Positions 7,517 through 15,219 of a stretch of DNA of 64,000 bases are shown here, one piece after another. Numbering within the stretch: the first letter of the stretch is position 1; the number at the start of each line of letters is the position of its first letter. Source of the DNA: Bacteroidia bacterium (GTDB taxonomy: Bacteria > Bacteroidota > Bacteroidia > Bacteroidales > F082). The stretch is from contig JAJTAY010000039.1 in NCBI GenBank assembly GCA_021287165.1, positions 124,001 through 188,000 of the forward strand, given 5' to 3'. The notes under the pieces were generated by a model, which worked only from the letters and a program-made list of their open reading frames with translations, was not told the DNA's origin and ran no database searches. Position numbers and translations under genes: made by a program.

Positions 7517-9241
7517 CTATGTTACAGAGCTGATTTTCAGTCGCTGACCTGGTACAATACGGGCGTTTACACCCAGATTATTGAGTTTTTTGATTTGCTC
7601 AACCGTTACACCATCGAAGCGTCGTGCAATATCCCAAAGGGTGTCGCCCTGTTTTACTGTATAATAAACTACTTTCCCGTTGCTTTTTACAGTGCTGGCC
7701 TGTGCCTGCTCTGGTGGATAAACACGAAGTTTTTGGCCAACCTGAAGCGAAGTCGACTTAAGATTATTCCATTCCTTAAGGTCTGTAACGCTGCATTTGT
7801 ATTTGTTTGCAAGGCTGCCAAGGGTTTCACCCTTCTGAACTGTATGGGTAGTGGTGCGTGTTGCCCTTGCCACCGGCGCTTCGCCCGGACTTGAAGCCGG
7901 AGCGCCACTGGTGTAGATGGCGAGCCTTTGACCGATTTTCAGGTTGGTCGATTTCAAGTGGTTCCAGGTTTGGAGCTGCTTCACCGTAACACCATATTTT
8001 TTTGCTATTGAGCCAAGGGTTTCGCCGCTTTTAACGGTATGTGTCCTTTGCTCGCTCACTTTTTTCACTTCTTCGATAAGCGTCTGCTGTTTTACGCCCC
8101 TGCGGGTAACGTAGGCATAAAGTTCTTTTTCATTGTCGAGGAAGGCTCCCACATATTGCGAAGGAATGCGCAGAATATGAGGCTGATCAGGCGTGGCCGG
8201 AATAATACCCTGTTTGAATTGCGGGTTAAAAAACCGAAGGTCGGCCATGGGTACCCCAAGCAATTCGTTGAGCTGCTCAAACGAAATGAGGTCGCGCACG
8301 GTTACGGTATCGGTGCCATACATCATCATACCCGGATGGGCAGGGTAAAGATTGTGCTCGGAGGCATGATTTATAACATATGCCACTGCAATGAAAGCAG
8401 GCACATAGCCTCTGGTTTCACGTGGAAGATATGGCCATATTGCCCAGTAATCCTTTACACCTCCGGCCCTTCGGATGGCCCTGTTAACATTGCCCGCACC
8501 AGCATTGTAAGCTGCCATAACGAGCAGCCAGTCCTCGTAAATGTTATATAAGTCCACCATATGCTGACAGGCGGCTTCGGTCGATTTGAGGGGATCGAAA
8601 CGGTCGTCGACCAGCGAAGTAACTTTTAAGCCATAGACTTTACCGGTGCCATACATAAATTGCCACAAGCCCTTGGCGCCCATAGGCGAGCCGGCTGTGG
8701 GGTTCAAGGCTGATTCCACCATGGCCAGATACTTCATTTCCAGTGGAATATTGTAGCGATCGAGCATTTCCTCAAACATCGGGAAATACACATACGACAG
8801 TCCGAGCATTCGGCTTGTCAATCCTCTCTTACGAACGGCATAGAGGTCGATGAAGCCACGAATATGCTGGTTATAGGTAAGCGGTATGGGGGTTTGACGA
8901 TTAAGTGCCTCGATGCGCGCGCGATAGATGCTGTCGGAAAATACGGGCACTTCGTTGGGGGCATATCCATACTTGTTGAGTGAAGCCGGATCTACCCAGT
9001 GCAAACTATCATTAAAATATCTTATGCGGTAGAGGCTGTCGAGCATTCGCACTATGGGCGATTCGTCGAGAAAGATGACCTTGGCCTGTTCTTCAATGAA
9101 ACTGTCGGAAATGTTGATGACCGTATCGCCTACGATAAAATTGGAGGTGTCGGGCTCCATTTCTTCAAACTCCGACTGGGCATAAATGGCTGTAATCCAG
9201 CTCAAAATAAGATAAAAAACGAGTAGTTTTTTCCTCATCAT
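7517..9241 (-). CDS. MltD-like lytic transglycosylase with three LysM domains
   Basis: The 574-residue exported enzyme cleaves the MurNAc-GlcNAc bond of peptidoglycan to give 1,6-anhydro ends. It has a signal peptide (cut near residue 21), an SLT catalytic domain (about 155-290) with the catalytic Glu at E176 in YLAMVESALNP, the family block GAKGLWQFM, and the AAYNAGAGNV motif. Three C-terminal LysM peptidoglycan-binding repeats lie at about 400-443, 465-508 and 526-571 (HTVKSGETLGSIAKKYG, HTVQKGETLGSLANKY, YTVKQGDTLWDIARRF). The architecture matches MltD. The DUF4837 lipoprotein gene follows. A second ATG three bases in (9238) is possible. Confidence 0.95.
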   Translation of the reverse strand: MMRKKLLVFYLILSWITAIYAQSEFEEMEPDTSNFIVGDTVINISDSFIEEQAKVIFLDESPIVRMLDSLYRIRYFNDSLHWVDPASLNKYGYAPNEVPVFSDSIYRARIEALNRQTPIPLTYNQHIRGFIDLYAVRKRGLTSRMLGLSYVYFPMFEEMLDRYNIPLEMKYLAMVESALNPTAGSPMGAKGLWQFMYGTGKVYGLKVTSLVDDRFDPLKSTEAACQHMVDLYNIYEDWLLVMAAYNAGAGNVNRAIRRAGGVKDYWAIWPYLPRETRGYVPAFIAVAYVINHASEHNLYPAHPGMMMYGTDTVTVRDLISFEQLNELLGVPMADLRFFNPQFKQGIIPATPDQPHILRIPSQYVGAFLDNEKELYAYVTRRGVKQQTLIEEVKKVSEQRTHTVKSGETLGSIAKKYGVTVKQLQTWNHLKSTNLKIGQRLAIYTSGAPASSPGEAPVARATRTTTHTVQKGETLGSLANKYKCSVTDLKEWNNLKSTSLQVGQKLRVYPPEQAQASTVKSNGKVVYYTVKQGDTLWDIARRFDGVTVEQIKKLNNLGVNARIVPGQRLKISSVT

Positions 9242-9421
9242 TCTACAAAACTTAAGGCCCCGAAACCTCCCTCGGAATCAGGATAAATGGTTTATCAGTA
9301 ATATCAGCATTAAAAATGCGGTAAGCGACTAACGGCAACAGGGGTGCAATTGTTGCATGGTCGGGCCACGAACGACAATAATTAACATTTTTGTGATGGA
9401 ACTGTCGCTGCGGCAGATGCC

Positions 9422-9616
9422 TCATTGATCGGGTTTGGTTTTATCAGCTTTCCCGGAATCTTCACTGTTCATGCCGTCTTTAAACTCTTTTATACCCCGG
9501 CCAAGACCTCGCATGAGTTCGGGTATTTTGCGACCGCCAAAAAGAAGAAGAACCACCAGCACAATCAGGATGATTTCGGTAGGTCCGAGCATTCCAAGAA
9601 GAATGGATGATAACAT
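9422..9616 (-). CDS. tatA: Twin-arginine translocase subunit TatA/E
   Basis: This 64-residue protein has the TatA layout: a short N-terminus, one membrane helix (EIILIVLVVLLLFG), the FGG.KIPEL hinge, an amphipathic helix (RGLGRGIKEFKDGM) and a charged tail. TatA oligomers form the passage for folded proteins with twin-arginine signals. No tatC is nearby; tatA alone is common in this phylum. A TATATTTG box (9633-9640) lies 17 bases upstream on the minus strand. Confidence 0.95.
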   Translation of the reverse strand: MLSSILLGMLGPTEIILIVLVVLLLFGGRKIPELMRGLGRGIKEFKDGMNSEDSGKADKTKPDQ

Positions 9617-9632
9617 ACGCTTGATTTATGGG

Positions 9633-9640
9633 CAAATATA
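9633..9640 (-). promoter_or_regulatory. Bacteroidota -7 box for tatA
   Basis: The minus strand reads TATATTTG, a perfect TAnnTTTG match, 16 bases before the tatA ATG. No -33 match at proper spacing is obvious. Confidence 0.45.
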
Positions 9641-9674
9641 CAATAAAATAAGTCCCGGGTAGGAGGGCATTGTT

Positions 9675-9682
9675 TACCTTTG
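9675..9682 (+). promoter_or_regulatory. Candidate -7 box for the peptidylarginine deiminase-like gene
   Basis: TACCTTTG matches TAnnTTTG 37 bases before the ATG at 9720. A second, weaker box (TAACTTTT, about 9705) lies closer to the start. Confidence 0.35.
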
Positions 9683-9719
9683 AGGCGTATTAATTAAGCT
9701 TTGTTAACTTTTTCGCACA

Positions 9720-11723
9720 ATGAATTTACGTTCACTTTTTGTTTTGTGCCTGATTATGCCGCTGTTTGCGGAAGCGCAGGTTCCTTATGCCGTTAAAAAA
9801 GATTATCGTGCCCTGCACTACCTCTCTCAGGAAGAGATGGATATGCCGGTTACCACAAATATCAACTTTGTTGAAACCCCTCCGCCTGTCGGACCGGTGC
9901 GTATGGTGGCCGAGTTCGAGCCGGCTCAGGGTGTATTGATACGTTATCCTTTCGGCATCCCATACAGCCTCATACGGGAAATGGCCGCCGGTATTCAGGT
10001 GGTTACCATTGTTTCCAGTCAGAGCCAGGCCAATACGGTGCTGGGCCTCTATCAGCAGAATAATGTAAACACCATGAACTGCACTTTCCTGATAGCACCC
10101 ACCGATAGTTACTGGACGCGGGACTATGGTCCGTGGTTTGTTTTCGACGGAAACAACCAGCCCGGGATCGTGGACTTTCCTTACAATCGCCCAAGGCCCA
10201 ACGATAACAATATTCCGCCGGCGGTTGCCACTCACATGGGAATCAACCTTTTTGGCATGAATGTGAAGCACACCGGAGGTAATATGATGGCCGACGGATT
10301 AGGCATTGGCGCCAGCACCGACCTGGTTTGGGAAGAAAACACCAACCAAACACAGGCTCAGATCAGACAAAAGTTTCTCGACTACCTGGGTATTTACCGC
10401 TATGACGTGCTTCCCGATCCGCTCGGCGATTACATTAAACACATCGATTGCTGGGGAAAATATCTCGCACCTGATAAAGTGCTTATTGGACAGGTGCCAG
10501 CCTCTGACCCGCGCTACAATGCATATGAGGCAATAGCCAATTATTTTGCAACAACCCCTAGTTCATGGGGCTATCCTTACAAGGTTTACAGGGTTATGAC
10601 ACCGGGTGGCAGTTTGATCACTCCTTACACCAATTCGCTCATTTTGAATAACAAAGTCTTTGTCCCCACGGCCGGCAACCAATACGATGCACAGGCCTTG
10701 CAGGTTTATCAGCAAGCCATGCCCGGTTATCAGATTATTCCAATACAATACAACAGCTGGCAAAATACTGATGCGTTGCATTGCCGCACGCACGAACTGG
10801 CTGATAAGGGAATGTTGTTCGTCGATCACCGTCCTAAATATGGCACCCTGAGCTGGCAGGACTCCGTGGCTATTGCAGCGCGCATAATACCTTATTCCGG
10901 TCAGCCTGCAATCTCCGACTCCCTCTATATTCGATACACCATTAATGGTTCCGGCAATTACACCGCTCTGCTAAAGCCAGGCATTGGCGATATGTACACC
11001 GGTTATATCAAAAACTACAGTAGTTTTGATACCATTCGCTACTATATTTCCGCTGCCGACGCATCGGGACGCCGCATCAAACATCCTTATATGGGTGCTT
11101 TAGACACACATAAATTCGTCATGGGAGAGCAGCTTTTTGCTAACCTGATTGTTCAACCTGATACTCTGGTCTGGGAAGTTTTTGAACCTTACAAGACGGT
11201 AAGGATAAAGAATCTGACCGGAGCTGCAGTTAACATAACTTCAGTAGAAAACAATTTCACTTTCACCTACCTTGAGAGCCCCGTAGCTCCGGTAAATCTG
11301 GCGCATCGCGACTCGCTGCTGATCAATGTGCAACTTCTGGTTCCTGTAACAGCTGCAAACCCCACGGGCTATTATTACGGCTCGCTGGACATCAGCTCGT
11401 CCAACGGCGATTATCAGGTGATCATAAAGGTAAAACAGGACTTAGTTTCTGACGTTTCTGACCAAAACGGCGGCAGAGTAAATGTTTTTCCGAATCCTTT
11501 TTCCAACGCGGTAACATTCTCTTTTGCCGGGATTTCAGGTAGTGCAGTTCTGCAGATTTTTGATACTAAAGGACTGAAGCTGCATAGTAAGGTCATTGCT
11601 ACGGAAAGGGAGGGCAATAACTATGTTTGGAGTCCGGACTCTGGTTCCCTGCCGGCTGGTGTTTATGTGTACCGAATTAACAGTACATCGGGCGTAATTA
11701 CCGGTAAAATTATCAGGCAATAG
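9720..11723 (+). CDS. Secreted peptidylarginine deiminase-like enzyme with T9SS sorting domain
   Basis: The 667-residue protein converts arginine side chains (or agmatine) to citrulline-type products in the porphyromonas-type PAD/agmatine deiminase fold. It has a signal peptide (cut near A19-Q20), a catalytic domain (about 55-375), an Ig-like region (about 390-570) and a T9SS type A sorting domain (584-667, VNVFPNPFSN ... GKIIRQ). Predicted catalytic residues are D135 (YWTRDYGPW), H241 and D243 (KHIDCWGK), and C355 (DALHCRTH). R157 and R159 in FPYNRPRPND correspond by near-constant offset to P. gingivalis PPAD R152/R154, which bind the carboxylate of a C-terminal arginine. The closest known relative by motif is therefore PPAD rather than cytosolic agmatine deiminase. 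It is likely exported and surface-attached or released. The numbering comparison is from memory. Confidence 0.85.
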   Translation: MNLRSLFVLCLIMPLFAEAQVPYAVKKDYRALHYLSQEEMDMPVTTNINFVETPPPVGPVRMVAEFEPAQGVLIRYPFGIPYSLIREMAAGIQVVTIVSSQSQANTVLGLYQQNNVNTMNCTFLIAPTDSYWTRDYGPWFVFDGNNQPGIVDFPYNRPRPNDNNIPPAVATHMGINLFGMNVKHTGGNMMADGLGIGASTDLVWEENTNQTQAQIRQKFLDYLGIYRYDVLPDPLGDYIKHIDCWGKYLAPDKVLIGQVPASDPRYNAYEAIANYFATTPSSWGYPYKVYRVMTPGGSLITPYTNSLILNNKVFVPTAGNQYDAQALQVYQQAMPGYQIIPIQYNSWQNTDALHCRTHELADKGMLFVDHRPKYGTLSWQDSVAIAARIIPYSGQPAISDSLYIRYTINGSGNYTALLKPGIGDMYTGYIKNYSSFDTIRYYISAADASGRRIKHPYMGALDTHKFVMGEQLFANLIVQPDTLVWEVFEPYKTVRIKNLTGAAVNITSVENNFTFTYLESPVAPVNLAHRDSLLINVQLLVPVTAANPTGYYYGSLDISSSNGDYQVIIKVKQDLVSDVSDQNGGRVNVFPNPFSNAVTFSFAGISGSAVLQIFDTKGLKLHSKVIATEREGNNYVWSPDSGSLPAGVYVYRINSTSGVITGKIIRQ

Positions 11724-11746
11724 GGATTAACGAGCTATAAAGCATG

Positions 11747-11788
11747 AAAAAAGACCGTTCAGGATTTTCCCGGACGGTCTTTTATTTT
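11747..11788 (+). terminator. Rho-independent terminator, probably bidirectional
   Basis: Perfect 10-base arms AAAAGACCGT (11749-11758) and ACGGTCTTTT (11774-11783) flank a 15-base loop, with A-rich and T-rich outer sides. It sits 25 bases after the deiminase stop and just past the end of the leftward 39-codon gene, so it can serve both. Confidence 0.85.
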
Positions 11789-11803
11789 AAAACCATTGTG
11801 TTT

Positions 11804-11923
11804 TTAAACAAGTATCTGCGATAGGTAAACCGCAACGGCAAGCGCTGCGATAATCAACCAAAACGTAAGGGTTCTGGGTAAATCGTCTTTATCGGGTTGA
11901 TAATCGAAATCAGTGTTGCGCAT
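11804..11923 (-). CDS. 39-residue single-pass membrane peptide
   Basis: This ORF of 39 codons starts with ATG at 11923 and ends TAA at 11804. It encodes an acidic N-terminal part (MRNTDFDYQPDKDDLPRT) followed by one hydrophobic helix of about 20 residues (FWLIIAALAVAVYLSQILV) at the very C-terminus. It lies 9 bases behind the SPOR-domain gene on the same strand and ends just before a strong terminator, as a real last gene of an operon would. A tail-anchored inner-membrane peptide is the likely topology. I know no family for it, and confidence rests on position, codon pattern and the clean acidic-plus-TM design. Confidence 0.6.
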   Translation of the reverse strand: MRNTDFDYQPDKDDLPRTLTFWLIIAALAVAVYLSQILV

Positions 11924-11932
11924 AACATTAGT

Positions 11933-13144
11933 TTATTTAAAACGAGGACCAACACGCTGGCCATTTTCCCAAATTGTGACAAAAGCGTCGCTTACCCCAT
12001 TATCGCGACGGAGTTTGTCGCGCATGGCCATGGCCTCATCCATAGTCGAAAACGACCCGACAGAGTAGATGTAAAATTGCTGAAAACGGTCTTCAACAAT
12101 TTCACTTTCGCTGAGTCTGAATCTCTTGGCCAGGGCGGACTTGCTGAAGGGTTTATTTGCTGCAAAAATCTGAACCCTGAACTCATTTGCAGGCGTGCCT
12201 GTCTGAGGCTTGGCCACGGGTTCCGGGGTAATTACGGGAGTTTCAACTATTTTGGTTTCCGGTTCTGAAGCGGGTTTTTCAGCTTCGGTTGGCACTTCAA
12301 TAACCGGGGTAAACTGAATATTGTCGGTTACATCTTTCTTTTCCTGGGGTTTTTGAGGCATATTCGACCAGAAGTCGCCACCACCCTGATTGCCTGGTTG
12401 AGGCACAGGGATATCGTCGCCTCCGCCACGCTGACCAAATTTGTAAACGATTCCAAATGTCATATGATTGTAAACGTCGAAACGGAACTTCGACTTCCAG
12501 GTATCGAGCAAATCGTTATCAATGCCCTTATTTGTTATCTCAAAACGAATATCGAGCTTGTCCGACAGACGGAAATCAGCACCAATTCCCCCGAAAGCTG
12601 CACCGGCGAGCGTTGTACCGCTAATACCACGTCCATTGCCATATCCTCTTTTTGCAAGAACGTTTCCGGTTGAATATTGGTAGAGTGTGGTGTTATAATT
12701 CAAGGCGCCAATTCCGGCCACAATGAAAAAGTCGGCAAATCGAGAGTCATCGTAGCCGGCAATCAAATTAACAGGATAGAAAAGTCCTGTTAGTCCGCCT
12801 TCCCATACAAAAGACTGAAAATGAACATCCCAGGGTTTACGGGTTCCCAATACATGGGAGTAGGCAAAATGAAGCCTTGCTGCAATCCAGGGGTTAAAAC
12901 GACGCTCGCCCCCCAGTTGTGCCACATAGCGCAGCTCGCTCAAATCTTTGAGTGCCGGCAGCAGGGGATTGGTTTTGATATCGCCCATAAAAACTGAGGT
13001 TCCCACGGCTGCTGAAGCATTCCAGCCCCGGTTGTCGCCATTGCCCTCCATAAGGTCAATGCCTTCCTGAGCCAATAATTTTCCGTTAATGGCTGTCACA
13101 ATCAGGAATAATAAAGTGATGGCAAAAAAACGGCGATGTTTCAT
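11933..13144 (-). CDS. SPOR-domain outer-membrane barrel protein
   Basis: This 403-residue exported protein has a signal peptide (cut near LLAQ, about residue 26), a barrel-like N-terminal half with aromatic beta strands (about 40-235), a Pro/Thr/Glu-rich linker (about 240-320) and a C-terminal SPOR domain (about 322-398, FRVQIFAANKPFSKSALAKR ... FYIYSVGSFSTMDEAMAMRD). SPOR domains bind denuded glycan strands at division sites. The combination suggests an OmpA-like role tying the outer membrane to peptidoglycan, but with SPOR in place of the OmpA peptidoglycan-binding domain. The 39-codon membrane peptide follows at 9 bases. Confidence 0.85.
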   Translation of the reverse strand: MKHRRFFAITLLFLIVTAINGKLLAQEGIDLMEGNGDNRGWNASAAVGTSVFMGDIKTNPLLPALKDLSELRYVAQLGGERRFNPWIAARLHFAYSHVLGTRKPWDVHFQSFVWEGGLTGLFYPVNLIAGYDDSRFADFFIVAGIGALNYNTTLYQYSTGNVLAKRGYGNGRGISGTTLAGAAFGGIGADFRLSDKLDIRFEITNKGIDNDLLDTWKSKFRFDVYNHMTFGIVYKFGQRGGGDDIPVPQPGNQGGGDFWSNMPQKPQEKKDVTDNIQFTPVIEVPTEAEKPASEPETKIVETPVITPEPVAKPQTGTPANEFRVQIFAANKPFSKSALAKRFRLSESEIVEDRFQQFYIYSVGSFSTMDEAMAMRDKLRRDNGVSDAFVTIWENGQRVGPRFK

Positions 13145-13374
13145 AATGGTTGTTGTTTTACAATGTCAGGCTGCTAAATTAAACACTCAACACCAAATAA
13201 ATCAAGTCGATAAGCTAAAAAATGGACAAATTGTGTGTATTTTATGAAACACTTAAGGAATTGAGCTGATCCTTGAAGTATTGTTTCGGTTATACTCAAA
13301 AAATCCTCCCAGGTTTCAGTCGGCATGGTTTTGAATAACCGTGCTGGGGTTTCTGGCTTGTATTGAACAGATCT

Positions 13375-15114
13375 TTACTCGCCGCCAAGATGGGTCTTCA
13401 GGCTGCTTTGCCACAGTTCTATTTCCTCCATTTGGAGGGCGGGGAGCTCAAGTTTGTTCTTTTTTCTGTACCCATTCATTTTTTGCTGCAGCAGCTGGGG
13501 CTTTTCGTTCAATACCTCTTCGGCTGAGCTGTAACCCGCTTTTACAAGATGCTCGGCCCATGCCTCGCTTACGCCTTTTTCGATCAATTCCTGAGGGCTG
13601 AAAGGCTTACGAAACTTTTCGGGGCGCATTTGCGGAAAAAACAGCACCTCCTGTATTGATGCCTGATTGGTGAGCAGCATCACCAATCGGTCGATGCCGA
13701 TACCCATGCCTGAAGTGGGGGGCATGCCAAACTCCAATGCCCTGAGGAAATCGTAATCGATAAACATGGCTTCGTCGTCGCCCCTTTCGGATAGCCTGAG
13801 CTGTTCTTCAAAACGGTTGCGCTGATCAATTGGGTCGTTGAGCTCGGTGTAAGCGTTTGCGATTTCTTTTCCGTTGATCATCAGCTCGAAACGTTCGGTA
13901 AGCTCGGGGTTGTCGCGATGTCTCTTGCAAAGCGGCGACATTTCTACAGGGTAATCGATGATAAAAGTAGGTTGGATGTAATGATGCTCGCACTTTTCTC
14001 CAAAGATTGCGTCGATCAGTTTGCCTTTACCCATGCTTGCGTCAACCTCGATTTCGAGTTTGCGGCAAACGTCGGCCAATTCTTTTTCATCCATGCCATG
14101 GAGATCGAAACCGGTGTGTTCTTTGATGGCGTCGAGGATTGCAATGCGCTTGAAAGGACGCTTGAAATCGATTTCAATTCCATTTACTGTTACAGAGGTT
14201 CCCCCTGTAACTTCCTTCACCACGCGTTCGAGCATTTCCTCGGTAAAATCCATCATCCATTTGTAGTCCTTGTAGGCTACGTAAATCTCCATAACCGTGA
14301 ATTCAGGGTTATGAGTGCGGTCCATGCCTTCGTTGCGGAAGTCTTTTGCAAATTCGTAAACCCCGTCGAAACCGCCGACAATCAGCCGCTTGAGGTAAAG
14401 CTCGTTGGCAATGCGCAAATAGAGTGGGATATCGAGTGCATTGTGGTGTGTGATGAACGGCCGGGCTGCCGCGCCTCCGGGAATGGGTTGCAATATCGGC
14501 GTTTCGACCTCGAGATAGCCCTGCACATTGAAAAACTGCCGCATGGCGTTGATGGTTTTAGTGCGCTTGACAAAGGTTTCGCGCACCTGAGGGTTAACGA
14601 TAAGGTCAACATATCGCATGCGATAACGCTGCTCCGGGTCGGTGAATGCGTCATACACCTGACCTTCTTTTTCTTTTACAATAGGCAAGGGGCGCAACGA
14701 TTTGGCAAGCACTTTCATGCTTTGAACGTGGATGGTGATTTCGCCCATCTGCGTACGGAAAACAAAACCACTAACACCAATGATGTCGCCAATATCGAGC
14801 AGGCGTTTTACGACAGTATTATACAGCGTCTTGTCTTCGCCGGGGCAAATGTCATCGCGCTTGAAATATACCTGAATGCGACCGGCAGAATCCTGCAACT
14901 CCATAAAAGATGCTGCCCCCATGATGCGGCGGCTCATGATGCGGCCAGCAATGCTAACACTCTGAAATTCTTCGGGTTTATGGTCAAAATGTTCAAGAAT
15001 TCTGTTGGTAGTGGCATTCACCGGATATCCTTCCTGAGGATAGGGATTAATGCCAAGCTGATATAGTTCGGTTAGCGCATTGCGCCGTACAATTTCCTGC
15101 TCGCTGAGTATCAT
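13375..15114 (-). CDS. lysS: Lysyl-tRNA synthetase, class II
   Basis: The 579-residue enzyme charges tRNA-Lys. It has the N-terminal OB-fold anticodon-binding domain (about 55-160, [20 protein letters not shown]), class II motif 1 ([20 protein letters not shown]), motif 2 ([15 protein letters not shown]) and motif 3 ([13 protein letters not shown]). About 75 residues follow motif 3, forming a C-terminal extension with a helix-hairpin-like part ([20 protein letters not shown]) that E. coli LysS lacks but Bacteroidota LysS often has. ATG 15114 ([12 protein letters not shown]) was chosen; the longer frame to 15168 would cover a TATCTTTG -7 box (15134-15141) and adds an unconserved stretch. Confidence 0.97.
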   Translation of the reverse strand: MILSEQEIVRRNALTELYQLGINPYPQEGYPVNATTNRILEHFDHKPEEFQSVSIAGRIMSRRIMGAASFMELQDSAGRIQVYFKRDDICPGEDKTLYNTVVKRLLDIGDIIGVSGFVFRTQMGEITIHVQSMKVLAKSLRPLPIVKEKEGQVYDAFTDPEQRYRMRYVDLIVNPQVRETFVKRTKTINAMRQFFNVQGYLEVETPILQPIPGGAAARPFITHHNALDIPLYLRIANELYLKRLIVGGFDGVYEFAKDFRNEGMDRTHNPEFTVMEIYVAYKDYKWMMDFTEEMLERVVKEVTGGTSVTVNGIEIDFKRPFKRIAILDAIKEHTGFDLHGMDEKELADVCRKLEIEVDASMGKGKLIDAIFGEKCEHHYIQPTFIIDYPVEMSPLCKRHRDNPELTERFELMINGKEIANAYTELNDPIDQRNRFEEQLRLSERGDDEAMFIDYDFLRALEFGMPPTSGMGIGIDRLVMLLTNQASIQEVLFFPQMRPEKFRKPFSPQELIEKGVSEAWAEHLVKAGYSSAEEVLNEKPQLLQQKMNGYRKKNKLELPALQMEEIELWQSSLKTHLGGE

Positions 15115-15133
15115 GGGTTTCTGAAAATTTTTG

Positions 15134-15141
15134 CAAAGATA
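15134..15141 (-). promoter_or_regulatory. Bacteroidota -7 box for lysS
   Basis: The minus strand reads TATCTTTG, about 20 bases before the lysS ATG at 15114. This also supports the shorter start. Confidence 0.5.
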
Positions 15142-15173
15142 TCCAATCCTGTCAAGATGGAGACTCATACAAG

Positions 15174-15206
15174 CAAACAGGGAGGCTTGACTGGCCTCCC
15201 TGTTCT
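15174..15206 (-). terminator. Terminator hairpin after the BNR/GEVED surface protein
   Basis: Perfect 11-base arms AACAGGGAGGC (15176-15186) and GCCTCCCTGTT (15194-15204) with a 7-base loop lie 14 bases past the stop of the leftward gene at 15220. The T-tract is short, so it may work mainly as an mRNA 3' end. Confidence 0.7.
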
Positions 15207-15219
15207 AAAGTTCATCTTG

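Noticed and set aside
13918-15066. 382-codon plus-strand ORF
   Set aside because: It is antisense to lysS, which has all class II motifs. It is a shadow frame.
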